Shown: piece after piece, positions 1-11,445 of the stretch
Numbering within the stretch: position 1 is the first letter of the stretch
Layout of the letters: each line of letters opens with the position of its first letter
Source of the DNA: Apostichopus japonicus
Taxonomy: Eukaryota; Echinodermata; Holothuroidea; Aspidochirotida; Stichopodidae
NCBI RefSeq assembly: GCF_037975245.1
Contig: NC_092570.1
Span: 13,338,501-13,402,500, forward strand
Reading direction: 5' to 3'
DNA length: 64,000 nucleotides
Translations under genes and position numbers: made by a program
The notes under the pieces: model-generated
The model's database searches: none
What the model was told of the DNA's origin: nothing
What the model saw: the letters and a program-made list of their open reading frames with translations, nothing else

Positions 1-1918
1 GAGTAAGCAATATACATATGACGTATGTCTTATACGTTGTACGATAATGAAAATAGAGCAGTTTCTTGTCACAGCAAGATGAAAACATAACTGTAATGTT
101 CTTGCACTAACAGTAAATAGCACCAGGTAATGTTGATTGAAAGCTATATAGGAATGGCTGAAGAATATTTTAACAGTTGTTGGGTGCTAAGAGAGGTGTT
201 ATGGTAATAGTAAACAATAAGCAAATAACGTCACTCTTATACGTTGTACTGTACGACAAATAAAACAGAGCAGTTCCTTGTCACAGCAAGATGATAACAT
301 AACTAAACACAGTATTAAGAACCAGGATGTGTTAGGCTAAAATAATAGAATATCCGAAGAATATTTTAAGAATTGTTGGATTCTGAGAGCAGTGCTATTT
401 GTAGAAACGAACAACAAATTTATGTTGTGATCAACATCATTTGAATAAATGCATTTTTTAAACACTGTTCGGCTCCTGAAGTCTGCCTAGAGACTCACCT
501 TTAACGCAAATGTAGCTGGTAAAAACGCAGTGAACAGGCAAAAATATATATTTTTAGGTTTGGGAAAATTACAAGGAGCACCTTCCCATGAGGGTAGGGC
601 CGGTTAACTCTGAGATCGTGGGGACAACTTGAAAAGGCGGAACGCTCACACAAAATTTAAAATATTGAAAAAAAATAGTAGGTTTACTAGGCACATGAGT
701 CTTGTATTAGAAACAATGGGGTCACTGAAACCAAAGAAAAATGTAAATGATATGAATGGTAACAAACAGATCTTATCAGAGCTACGTCTAACAAGAAATA
801 CACTGAACTTATTGGAAAATAAAATGTTTAGAAGTCCTAACGAAAAAAGAACACGACCGTTGCGCTTGTTAACCAAATACAAAGTCGCGAAATATAATTG
901 CTTCCTTGGGTTACTTCCGGGTAGGCTCTAGACCAGCTTGCTCTTCGATCTCTGGTATCTGGGGTCTATTGACCTATCAGCTGTGAATTAAGTTACTAAA
1001 TAATTACCCGCTACATTAAAAAAAGAAATGTTTGGTTGATACATTACTTTGAATTGTCCTGTCGATCGCAATGTGATTCACATTAATTGTCTACACGGGA
1101 ACTAAACTTACTTATAAGCCATCTAATATTCCATTTATATCAGTGTAAGCCTGGAGCCATGTGCTTGGTATGACATAGTTACAAACCCACACACTAAAAA
1201 GGTTTGAGAACACATGGAACCCTACTTGACATGATTTTCCATTCTAAAAATGTCCTCACCATACGTGCATCAAAATAAAATAAAAAAAGCAAGATGCTTT
1301 GATATAAAATATTTTATTCCAAAGTGTTAAAGAGTTGTAACAAGTGTAGGTGCTACTACATCAAGTGAACTTCTTGACTTTCTTGACGTATTCGCTGGTT
1401 TGACTCACTTAATTAACCAAAAGACACACGAGAGTGGACTTATATGTTGGCGTCTTTATTCTTAACGAGTAAACGCCGAACTTATCTAAGTTGATACATA
1501 TTGGTGTATATACAATCTGATATAATTATATGTAAGTCATAAGGTCAGCGGACGGACCAACGAGTGTTTTCGAAGAACCCTGGGAAGACTGCATCAGAAT
1601 ACACCAACTGTATCAATATACTATACACTTCTAATTTGTGAAACCCTCAGTTGGGTCTGCATTTTTTTTTCAACTGTGGTCATGACATTGCTTTGGTACT
1701 CGGTGAGCACACTAAATTACCATATTTTATCATTATTCATAAACTAAATCATACCACTACTGTGGTATCCACGGCCTGGTCAAATTTTTCACTAAATGTT
1801 GTACCCCTCTCTTATGCCCATTTCTCGAACCTTAATTTGCCTGTATCATGACCTACATAAAGGTTAGAGTTGGGTAGTACGACATTTGGTCACTTATAAA
1901 GCCAACGTTCTTTGCTTA
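1..1918. other. No gene recognised; AT-rich sequence left of the HYR gene
   Basis: I see no domain, RNA gene or well-bounded repeat here. An open frame of 100 codons lies at 629-931 on the plus strand. It is lysine- and asparagine-rich and resembles nothing I recognise. The region may be an upstream intron of the HYR gene, because the first HYR exon in the window begins with a phase-1 acceptor and must have earlier exons. Confidence 0.4.
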
Positions 1919-2188
1919 TCACATGTTATGGTCTCTTATTCTGGTCTTCAAAATCATTAAGTTGTCTAAAAACGCCCCTTCAACTTGAACATCGAAACCC
2001 TCAAATCGTAGTTTTGTATTTACATACATCACCACGTATCCTGTTGGTTTTATTGTATCGTTTATATCTTTTGCACTATTTCTGATGGAGAGGGATTTAT
2101 AATAATTTGGAGAAAATGCTGGCCCACCTTTAATTTCGTTCATAGACTGAATGTTAATGGCTCTTATTGAGACGCCAGGCTTAATCCA
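1919..2188 (-). pseudogene. CUB-like domain fragment, antisense to the HYR gene
   Basis: The minus strand is open from a Trp codon at 2188 to a stop at 1919. It reads WIKPGVSIRAINIQS..., then GGPAFSPNYYKSL, then TGYVVMYVNTKLRFEGFDVQ. The order W-x-I-x-P-x-G followed by the hydrophobic strand, and the ending with an aromatic G-F segment (F-E-G-F-D-V), resembles the second half of a CUB domain. CUB is an extracellular beta-sandwich module often combined with HYR in marine invertebrates. The expected cysteines are missing. A TGA sits directly before the Trp, and I see no convincing donor or acceptor. It is therefore either a decayed exon or a chance similarity. Its strand is opposite to the neighbouring HYR gene. 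Confidence 0.33.
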
Positions 2189-2786
2189 TCATTTAATGCT
2201 GTGAGTAGCTTGAATATACTCAACTTAGTTTTTAGCAATGTGTGGTTGTCCTTAATAATCTTAATAATCAAGCAGCCCACAAGGACTTGTGGATTACAAC
2301 TTTCACGTCAGGTGGCTTCCAATTCAACATTTTACTTAAATGTGGAATCTTTTCATTTTAGAAAGCCATTTCAGATGGGAAAACCGTAGATTGCGCTTGG
2401 TTGAAAAAGCCACCTAACTATGGGTATTGTACCTTGAACCTCCCGAGTGCCGAGCCTCACTGCTTTAAATGCCAACGCCTTGATCCACTCTGCTTGCGCA
2501 GCACTGGTGACCTTCACCTAAATCTAAACTACAAGTCTGAGTTCTCGGAGAGAACTCAGCTATTATAATTCATTATTCAAGTACAGGTTCAGACATTTTG
2601 AAAAATTCTTGATGAAAAATTTATCTGCTTTATGTAACTGATGATATTTCTGCCAATGAACAAATTGGGTGGCGAGTGAAGATAACATATTCAGTGGTAA
2701 TTCTACTCATAGTATGCATTGTTAACAATGCATTTAGAACATATTTTCATTATTCCTATCCTTCTTTTTGATCCATGTCATTGTAG

Positions 2787-3044
2787 TAAATCTGCAAAAT
2801 CTGCCTCCTGTTGTGGAATGCAGGGGACGAGATATAGTAGAAACTGCAATGGTTGGCGACTCCAGTGTGTTTGTGACATTACCTACTTGCTCGGTAACTG
2901 ATGATTCTGGGCAAGCCATCTTTGTGAGCCAAACTCCTCCATCAGGTTTCTTCGGACTTGGAACAACGACTGTAATCAATATATTTGCAGACGCTGATGG
3001 CAACCAAGGCTTTGGTACTTTCACTGTGACTGTGATTCCAGAAG
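2787..3044 (+). CDS. HYR-domain exon (penultimate recognisable exon of a HYR membrane protein)
   Basis: This exon encodes one complete HYR (hyalin repeat) domain, an immunoglobulin-like extracellular adhesion module. It is 258 bp (86 codons) with a phase-1 acceptor (CATTGTAG at 2779-2786) and a phase-1 donor (GAAG then GTACAG at 3045). Symmetrical 1-1 phase is typical of shuffled extracellular modules. The residues follow the family pattern: NLPPVVECRGRDI near the start, a central S-V-T-D-D-S-G, then GFFGLGTTTVINIFADADGN and FGTFTVTVIPE at the end. The second conserved cysteine before F-x-V is replaced (G-F-G-T-F), which is unusual. Earlier exons, including the signal peptide, must lie left of the window or remain unrecognised. 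The next recognisable exon with matching phase is at 7430. Confidence 0.86.
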
Positions 3045-4689
3045 GTACAGTATCATGTCACTCTTGTCTCATCTTAATGGTGGCCAGCAAATGAGTTCAA
3101 ATGAGGTCAAATTGCTAAAGAACGTTCAGCCTGTTGAATGATTACAGGTTTCATCCCTAGCCAGATCCTTACAGTTTTTTTTACTATTCACCCAGCTGAT
3201 GTATACATGAGGAAATGCAAGGTAACTTGTAAATATAGTTGCAGGAATGGGACTGTGGCTGTACACTACGGGAGGACCCCAACCCCCCCCCCCCCCCAAA
3301 AAAAGGGGGGACAAGTATATGTGGTACGTTGTACAACCCTGGGAGCGACTGTATGAATTGTGCACAATTGAGTGTGTGGGTGTGACAAATTAATAAGTAC
3401 CACGGGTTAACTACTGTAAAGTCTAGGGGTGAGAAGGCCGTAACCTTCAACAATAGCATAAACATTTTTGTTCGTGGATGTGTGGACGTTACCCATCACG
3501 TTCAGACAGTAAGAGAATCGCTTCACTCAATCATGATGGTAATCTGTACGGTTTATTGGATTCTTTATACAAGGTGAATCGCACTGCTCATGATCACGTC
3601 AATGTCGGCAGATCCTTTTGGTTTGAGTCGACTTTGAAGTTGTTCAGAGGATTGACAATTACTCACTACCTGCTTTGTAAATAAGAGGTTTGACGATGAC
3701 ATTTTGATAAACTTAAAACTCACCTCGGGAATGCTGTAGTTGGTTGTGTAGATAATTATTAGTTTAAGAGAAGCCTAGATTAACAACAACAGTTGATTGA
3801 TACCTTTGGAGAAATGAATTAATTTGGTTACATTGCTCACTCTCTTTATTTTCCTTTACCTTTGTCGTCTCCACTTGATAGTGTTTGTAGACATTTGCGG
3901 CCTCATCTTGGAAAGGCAGCAATCATTCAAAGAGACCTTTTCATTTTAATCTTTGAATATAGAAGCAGCCTGTCAGAACTTTTGTTATGCTTGGACTTGT
4001 AATATTGAGTTAGCTCGGTTGATTATGTTCTAACGGAAATAATCTTCAACAAATTTCAGCACATTCAGCTAGTAATGAACTTGCTGTTGTGGAGTTGCAG
4101 TGGAGGAACAGCTCGTCAGAATGCCCCTCCAGGGGCATCTGGGGCTCAGGAGGTTTTACCCTCATGTACAGCGGAGGAAGTAACACAGTCCCCGACATCT
4201 GGTTATTATCTTTTTGGCTTTAAATTCTACTAATTTCATCTGTTAACTCCCCCCCCCCCCCCACCCGAAAAAGAAAAATGATTCTGTTATCATGATCAAT
4301 TTGGAAATTGGAATAGATTTTTCAAGTTTGTCTTGTTATGAAATGACGTATATCCTATCGTTATCAACATTCTTTACAGGAATTAACAGGTCATCACAAA
4401 TGTGACACTAATCTGGATGAAATATTATTCCCATCCTGATGTGAAAGAACCATATTTGACTCTGATCCGATCCTCACCAGAAGATCATTGATTAATAATC
4501 CTCAGTAGAAGTACATTCATTTGATTTATTACCTGACCTGATCAAGCCCCTTTAACCTTTTTCTTTGGAATGGATGGGTGGCGAAGAGTGGTTCAGGAGG
4601 ACAAAGGGGCCTGTAAGGACTCTGCTTGTAAAGAGAAAAATGGCTATAAAACCAAAAGGGTTTGGTAACATTTACTGACTTTTTCTGTA
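3045..4689. other. Intron sequence of the HYR gene, with poly-C tracts and one possible small exon
   Basis: Poly-C runs occur near 3283 and 4250. A short stretch at 4060-4201 follows a fair acceptor (AAATTTCAG) and is open in the phase that matches the flanking exons (HSASNELAVVELQWRNSS...). A phase-1 donor at 4153 would keep the gene frame. It has no domain I recognise, so it is reported only as a possibility. Confidence 0.35.
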
Positions 4690-5835
4690 AAAAGTAAGTT
4701 GGCCTGACATTTCGATCCTAGCAGGATCTTCTTCAAAGGCTAAATGACAAGTAACAGTAACAGAAGGTACAAAAACACGCACAGAATATTGACAGGTAGA
4801 TGACCATGGTGAACACAAAAAGATAGATGCAAGGGGATTAGTAGACAAGGGAAGGAGAGAAGAAAGAATAAAACCAACAGGGGAAGAGGAGAGGTATGAG
4901 ATAAACAGCGGAGGGACAAAGAGAAGATTAAGGGAAGGGGTAGGGAATAAACTGTAGAAGGACAAAGGCAGAAAGGTGTGGAGAAAACAAGAGGTGGAAG
5001 AGAGCTATGAGGAGAGGAGAGATAGGGGGAACAAGGGGAGAAGGAGGGAGACAGAAGAAAAGTTAGTCATGTCCTTCCTGAATGTTGAGCCAATGAGGTT
5101 GAATGGTGCGAAGGCGTTGCATCCACAACCTCTCTGCTGATTCTTACTAGGTCAGGAGGGCTACCTAAGGATTTAATCCCTTGTAGGGATATGTCGTTAA
5201 TGGTAGGGTTGGGAAGGTTAAAGTGTTCTGCAACTGGGGTCTCAGTCTTCATGGTGTTGACTGTGGATCTGTGACCATAGAATCGCTTCCTGAGGGTGGT
5301 GTTGGTTTCGGCAACATACTGGATGCCACAAACGCTACAAGAGATCAGATATATGACATTAGTGGGTTGTGCAAGTGATGTGACCCTTAGTCTTGTGTGT
5401 GAAGTTGCATGCTGTGGCTGGTGATGAAATTAGATTCAACAATCTGGTGGCTGCAGATGGTGCCTCTCGAAGTACGATGACATTTGAAAGTACCATGATG
5501 AATGGGTGTAGGGTTAGATTAGGAGGTGGTCCAACAGCACGCACAAGAAGGTCTCCTAGGTTGCGGGGTCGTCTGTAGGCGATGATGGGGTTCTCAGGGA
5601 CGGCTCGTTTGAGTCTATCTTAAGTGAGGAATATGTTGTGGTTGTAAGAGGTGCTTTGCTGAAGAGGAGGGAAATTTGGGTGGAAAGTAACAACCAGGGT
5701 GAGCTTGTTGTCGCAATCTCGACCCTTTCTCTTCTTCTCTGCCAAATTACATGATCTGGAAAGGGAGCGGACTCTCTGAATGGCTTCACGCACCCTTCTG
5801 GCACTATGGCCCCTGGCAGTAAGGTGTTTTTCCAA
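4690..5835 (-). pseudogene. Penelope-like retroelement relic (end of RT plus GIY-YIG endonuclease)
   Basis: Read on the minus strand, this is a frame-shifted relic of a Penelope-like polyprotein. In order it shows [12 protein letters not shown] near 5680, [20 protein letters not shown] near 5600, GTFKCHRTS..., and then the GIY-YIG nuclease signature VIYLISCSVCGIQYVAETN near 5340-5280, ending with PVAEHFNLP near 5225. These segments lie in different frames and stops separate them, so the copy is dead. It is a different family from the intact-looking copy at 33-34.6 kb, since the two proteins share layout but little sequence. The TA microsatellite immediately upstream (from 5845) fits the preference of such elements for TA-rich targets. 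Confidence 0.75.
4846..5062. repeat. Purine-rich tract
   Basis: The plus strand is almost purely A and G (AGGGAAGGAGAGAAG and similar) for about 215 bp. It lies at the 3' side of the Penelope-like relic and probably belongs to its non-coding tail. I see no open frame of interest in it. Confidence 0.6.
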
Positions 5836-5844
5836 AGCTTCTGT

Positions 5845-5906
5845 AATATATATATATATATATATATATAGATATATATATATATATATATAAATATATA
5901 TATATT

Positions 5907-5987
<81 letters not shown>

Positions 5988-6008
5988 TTATATTTATATT
6001 TATATATA
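5845..6008. repeat. (TA)n microsatellite
   Basis: About 165 bp of TA dinucleotides with a few TTA and TGTA interruptions. It abuts the 5' side of the Penelope-like relic. Confidence 0.97.
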
Positions 6009-6304
6009 CAAACCCTCAGTGTGAGTGGGCAAAATGCAACAAAACGCAAAATGAAACTTTTGCCATCAAGCTTTTTCGCCCGCTTAACGTGTTCATATAA
6101 TGTGTATATCTACTGTGTACTCTTTCTTTTGAGTTTGTTATTTGAGATATCGTTATGCAGAAAACACTTAGAGTCGTCGGGTATCCAGTACTTCTCAAGC
6201 TCTACTCAATATCAGCTTAAGAACCGGTATGCTGAGACTTATTCCACGTCGAAATACTTAAGCTCTGATATAAGTAACCTACGTAACATTTGGAACTGGA
6301 ACAA

Positions 6305-7170
6305 CCACCACAAAATCCTCTAGTTTCGCCCACTGCCCCACACCTTTGCTGGCGCATAGTGGCTGAAATTCGCCTGCCAAAAACACTTCTCCCTTTTTTA
6401 GCAAAAACTTCTAGTTCCGCATATGTTTTAAAAAAATCCGCGTTTTCGACCTGCATTTAATTTAAAAAAATAATCCCTAAAACCCCTCACCTTCATGGCG
6501 AATTTTGACTGAAATGCGCCGAAAACGCTTAACCCTCTATGGACAAAGTCCTCTAGTTTCGCCATTGTAGAGCTATTTCCGGCATCTAGTGAAAAAAATC
6601 TTATACCCGTACCCCTTTTAGGCGCATTACAGCTGAAATGCGCTTGAAACACGCTTTCTCACCATCCCTTGACAAAATCATCTAGTTTCGCCATTGTAAG
6701 AAATACATTTCCGTGTTTTCGACAAGCATTTCGGGAAAAGGCCTACAACCCCATCACCTTCTTGTCGCATATTGCCTGAAATTGCCCCGAAAACTCTTCA
6801 AGACTCTTCAAGTCAAACTTTACAAAATCCTCTAGTTTCGCCATTCATTGTGTAAAAACACATTTTTGCATTTTCGACCTGCATTAAGTAAAAAAACCTA
6901 AGCCCTTCCCCATCCCTCATCCATTGTAAACTTTAAGATTTCCGCGTTTTCGACCTACATTTACGGTGAAATAGCTTTAAACCCGCACGCACCCCTTCCT
7001 CTCGTATATAGGCTGAAATCCGCCCAAAAGACTTCGTCACCCTCCCTCGACAAATTCCTCTCGTTTTCCGCGTTTTTGACTGTGCTATCTAGCAATTTGT
7101 CGATAACGCGGAAACCATTTTGATATCGAACCCAGTATCTCGAGTATCGAACTCGGTTTATCGATTTCCG
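6305..7170. repeat. Degenerate tandem repeat with a TCCTCTAGTTTCGCC core
   Basis: A phrase like AAAATCCTCTAGTTTCGCC recurs at about 6310, 6547, 6672 and 6822, with weaker forms at 6405 and 7050. Between them come phrases like TCCGCGTTTTCGACCTGCATT and GGCTGAAATGCGCC. Spacing is roughly 100-240 bp, so units have diverged and gained or lost pieces. It lies inside the HYR gene intron. No coding sequence is evident. Confidence 0.7.
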
Positions 7171-7429
7171 CGTTATCTACCTGGCCGATGTCATGGTGCC
7201 ACTAGGGACTGAATCCTTTTAATTTATCTTTCATTTTCATTTGATCAATTTAGAAGATGAGGAGTGTTGACTCTGAAGTCTATGTCATCACTTAGTAAAT
7301 TTGGCCCTACTTAAGAAAGCACTTGCTACAGTTGATCATGGTATTTTATAGAATTTACATGAAAACTTTCAACTGTCATTAACAAATTTGTCCCAATTGT
7401 TTTGCTTTGTTTTGTTTTTATTCTCGAAG

Positions 7430-8022
7430 CTTCTGTTGAGTTTGTTGTTAGCTGCCCTGGCCCAGTAACAACCATTTCGTGTAACGATGAAGAAGTTGTT
7501 AACTGGGGGATTCCTATGGATTTTTCTGATCTTGAAGATACGGGAATAAAGATTTCTTCTACTTCAAGTCCGGGCAGTGAATTTAAAGCTGGTGTAACTG
7601 AAGTGACTTATATTTTTGTAAACAATACACGCTTTCTTGGAAGCTGCAGCTTCTTAGTGACCGTTGAAAGAAACGATAGGAGTTGTTCGACGACCGAGAA
7701 TGGTATGACGACAACAATCATTGTAGTCCTGCTATCCTCTTTATTAGCTATGTTATTGTTACTCATAGTGGTTGTATGTTGGAAGTGTAAAAGAAACACC
7801 AATGAGCTACCAGCCACATCAAGCAGTGCGGCAAGTCAGCCAACCGACGAGAACTACACTGGATATTATAGTACTGCATCAAGGAAGAGTGATGAAAGAT
7901 CTGTTCCAGACTCAACTCAATACAATAAAAGGCTATACGATACAAATCAATCAGGGCAATACTATGAGATAGCACATGAACGAAATGAAGAATCGATAAC
8001 ACAAAACACTACCGTTATGTGA
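7430..8022 (+). CDS. Last exon of HYR membrane protein: HYR domain, transmembrane helix, cytoplasmic tail
   Basis: The exon follows a pyrimidine-rich acceptor (TTTTTATTCTCGAAG) in phase 1, matching the donor at 3044. It ends at TGA 8020-8022. It encodes a second HYR domain (VEFVVSCPGPVTTISCND... then FKAGVTEVTYIFVNN and LGSCSFLVTVE). A short linker follows, then one transmembrane helix (TTTIIVVLLSSLLAMLLLLI) and a stop-transfer segment WKCKRN. The cytoplasmic tail is about 80 residues, rich in Ser, Thr and Tyr, and includes ENYTGYYSTAS and GQYYEIAHE. The second of these contains a YxxI motif that could bind SH2 domains or sorting adaptors. An N-glycosylation sequon (NNT) is present in the HYR domain. 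The product is predicted to be a single-pass adhesion or receptor protein at the cell surface; its ligand is unknown. Confidence 0.87.
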
Positions 8023-8521
8023 AGCTAATATTTGTATCATAGTCCGAGTATAGTTACGTTAGTTTTAATTGTAACAGTCTTTTCTAGACAAGTATATATA
8101 TATACAGTACATCATTCAAAATGTGTAAAGACGATGGATTTGTAACATGTCATTATTCATTACAGCTTGATGTAGCTGGATTTTAGCAAAAGCGTATGTT
8201 ATAACATTTTTTTCCTTAAGTGATCATTATGATTATATAATAGTTTGATACTTTTGTAATCATTGGCCAATTTGTGTTGTCTGGGCTATATCTGACAAGC
8301 CATTTGTTACAAACATTTGTTTTAAACATAAACAAAAACCTTACAAGGTAATACGCGGAAATCAAACATTGCACATAGAAGACAGACTAACTGTTGCCAA
8401 ATATAATCCATATCAATTATTTAACTCGAGACGTTGTTTCTTTCATCAACTATACTTTAAAATCGTGCGTCTTGCAATAACTCAAAGTTAACGTTAATTA
8501 TAAACTTCATATTTAAATAAA
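8023..8521 (+). promoter_or_regulatory. 3' untranslated region with AATAAA signal
   Basis: The sequence after the HYR stop codon is AT-rich and unique. A canonical AATAAA lies at 8516-8521, about 495 bp downstream, and is the best candidate polyadenylation signal. Confidence 0.5.
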
Positions 8522-11107
8522 GGTAACTAGCGACCGAATCAACCTGTTGATCTTTGACGTGCATTAGCAAAAACATTTTCTGCAGGACAAACTTTTTGCT
8601 AATAAACTTGAAATTTATACCTACCATTTTATATGATTTTCGGAAATGATAATGATATTTTATCTCATAGGTTCATAAAAGACTCCGATGTTTCTCCTTT
8701 GAGATACAAAGAGATTTTTTACCACGAAATTTTAGCTTTGGTGAATTTGTATTTAATCAAACCTGTCATTATGATGTTTGCTTTTAGTATTTTCTGTCGT
8801 TTATGCTAATTACTTTTAGTGCCTTTAGTGTTTACTCAATAGCCCATTTTCTGTCTAATGGGTTGTGAAATTTGATATTAAACGGAGAGTCCAATCGGAA
8901 AATCTAGTTTTAACAAAAGTAAAAAGAATATATTTTAAGTATTTTTTGTAAAATTTCCAAAAATGATTTCTTCATAAAGCTGCACACTGAAAGCGAGCAT
9001 AATTGTTCCTCTTTGTTTTGTTTTTTTGTTTTTTTGTGTTTTTGCCTGGGTTGACTTGCGATTAGATAGGTTTAAACCTTAGTTGATATTCAGATCCATT
9101 TTTAAGATGATTATCGGTTAGCTGAATTAAGTTGCAGAATAGTTTGCACCCCTCGAAAAGGAAAATATTGTACAATAGTGAAGAACCTTTTCTGTTCATG
9201 GTGCATTTTCATGAAGCCTAGAGATTTTTGGAAAAAAAATCATGATAGATTAGGAAACTCCTCCGCCCGACCCTCAGATAAATACTCATCGAACGATTTA
9301 TAACTCTCAACTTTATAGTTTTTCTGAACAAAAGAAGAAGTATAAAGACTAGTGGCTTGAACCTTTCCGAACTCCATTGTTCAGTTGGGAAATAGAATTA
9401 GACCACTTTTGTAGATAAACACCCCTCTTCAAACTGACATAAAAGTATTTATTAGCTTAACCTTACGTCTAGACCTATTTTACGTGACAGCTTAAACTCT
9501 CCAACATTGTATCAAAAGTTACAAACTACTGCTTCACTTGAATAATCTTGAGAAGCATTTTGTCAAAAGTTTCTTCCCCTTAAAATCCTCCCAAGTAAAA
9601 TATTATCTTTTATACCCATAAATATCAAAATGGTGGTTGCACCGCTGTGCGCTACTGCTAATGTGTATTTGAAAATATGTGATTTTGTTAATATGTACAT
9701 ATCCAGGGCCACTGGAAGCATCAAGAAACTGTCCCCCCCCCCCCCCCACTCACCCAATAACAAATCCGAAAGGCTTAGTTTTAAAACACGCGGACGCAAG
9801 ATTACATAAACATGTGCAGTTATAGCCCTATCAAAGCCCTATTACCAACAAAAAAATACAAAAGTGGAGTGGCACCCCTTCCTTCCCATTGCTTCTTAAA
9901 ACGGACGTAACCTAAGTTGGTAAATTATCTTAATACCCACATCCATATCACATCTTAGAGCCTATTTGGTGTATTTGATCTTCACACCCTCAAGACTGGA
10001 ATTTATATGTTGGTTTAACAAATCACGTGGTATGTGCGGCAGAACGCACCTATTGTCTTAACATCTTATTTTCCTCGGAGGAGGACACTCAGGCCAGTTT
10101 CAACGACACCAGGGCCTCCGACAGTTCATAAGACCACTCATTGCCCTCATGTCCTTCCATTGTTACGGAATGGCAACAGAAAATGCATGCAAATAATTTA
10201 GATAGACAATAATGGAAAGATATTGTCGTTTTATGTTTCAATCACATTTATCTCTCGTTCAATCACCTAAGTTTCTTGCAAACCACTCTGTACAGTTATA
10301 ATTTTTCGGGTAAAGTCAATTAGTGTAATGACACCTAACTTAAGTTTAGATACAGGTTACGTCATAAGTAAAATTACTTTACTAAGTAACGGGGTAGGGA
10401 TTTCCCTGTAGATATTCTCGTAGCGCCTTGCGAAAAAGTGTCTTGCATGGGGGGTTTCGATGCATCCTAAATTCTGTTCAAACCGATGCTGGCGAACTTC
10501 AATCAGCATGTTCAACTAGCCGTTAAAATTATATTTATGAATAAGGAATAGACCTAGGTAGTTTCTATTAACACTAGAGGGCAGAAGCAACCAGGCTTCG
10601 GTGTAGTGACGCTATGTAATTAATGATAGGGTAGGTCCGTGGTCGTAGTGTTACCATGTTGTGAATGTGACAACGCACCCTGATATTTATCTATGGAATT
10701 ATAAGTATCGAAATTATACAACGAACGTATATGATAAAACTGTAAGCATCTAAATGGCAAATGAAAGTTTACGCATCAAACATGTAAGACTACACAACGA
10801 AAGTATAAGAAACGAGACCAGAAAGACTGAAGAATACCAACTTTGCAATTTCTCTAAGTTGTACATTCTTAAAATGATTGCAAAGCATCAATGACAAGTC
10901 ATAAATTAAACTTTAAATTTCTTGCCTGGAACTGCACTGAAAACGCCACAGATATCAGAAAGATATTATGATGAGAGCCTTTCTTTTCTTTAATCTCAAT
11001 ATTATAACTAACTTGAGATCTGCTTAGAAAGTTAGAGGCGTCTGAATAATTTTCACTGTTTTCAGGAAACAGTAAATACAATTAAATAACATATGAAAAC
11101 AACTTAC
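8522..11107. other. No gene recognised
   Basis: AT-rich sequence with poly-T near 9020 and a poly-C run near 9734. Open frames are short and look random. A phrase on the minus strand near 10660 (CHIHNMV) vaguely recalls the copper-binding HCH motif of multicopper oxidases, but there is no supporting context. Confidence 0.45.
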
Positions 11108-11445
11108 CCCTCGATCCGAAGCCAATAAGTACTGTTACCGGGTTGACATGCATTAAGAACAAAGTCAAATCTTTCTCCTGGGTGAACAATCACGGCAGTG
11201 ACCTCTGTGTTTTCTATAGGATAGCTAGCCATTATAATAACATTCAAAATGTGATTATCAACGGAAAGTGTGGTGTGACATCAAGCAGATATGTTATTAA
11301 TGACACGAATTCTGTATTTCATCCCTCTCTGTATATTAATCACTTTTCGTGGCATCGAGGAAGTTGTTGCACCATTCGTGTCATTTCTACCTATGCCATT
11401 GATCAGAAAGAAACGTGCATTGTTATTTCCCCACCGTAGAGATAA
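11108..11445 (-). pseudogene. Laccase-type multicopper oxidase exon (second cupredoxin domain) with an in-frame TGA
   Basis: Read on the minus strand, the segment gives FLINGIGRNDTNGATTS, then VINIQRGMKYRIRVINNISA, a TGA stop, then CHTTLSVDNHILNVIIM, VTAVIVHPGERFDFVLNA and GNSTYWLRIEG. This is the signature of the second cupredoxin domain of animal laccases: L-I-N-G-x-G, G-x-x-Y-R-x-R-V-I-N, S-x-D-x-H-x-L-x-V-I, P-G-E-R-F-D-F-V-L and Y-W-x-R. Such enzymes oxidise phenols or metal ions using four copper atoms. A strong donor (GAGGG then GTAAGT) ends the exon at 11108 in phase 2. The likely acceptor is TTATATTAG, giving a start at 11445. The single TGA, between the conserved N-N-I-S-A and C-H, breaks an otherwise perfectly aligned frame. 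I found no convincing neighbouring oxidase exon, so this is a relic, a recent nonsense allele, or a sequencing error in a gene with large introns. Confidence 0.78.

Noticed and set aside
10650-10690. HCH-like copper motif on the minus strand as a further multicopper oxidase exon
   Set aside because: Only CHIHNMV matches; the surrounding family residues and splice sites are absent.
11143-11439. 98-aa plus-strand frame
   Set aside because: It is the antisense of the multicopper oxidase exon, which has clear family motifs on the minus strand.
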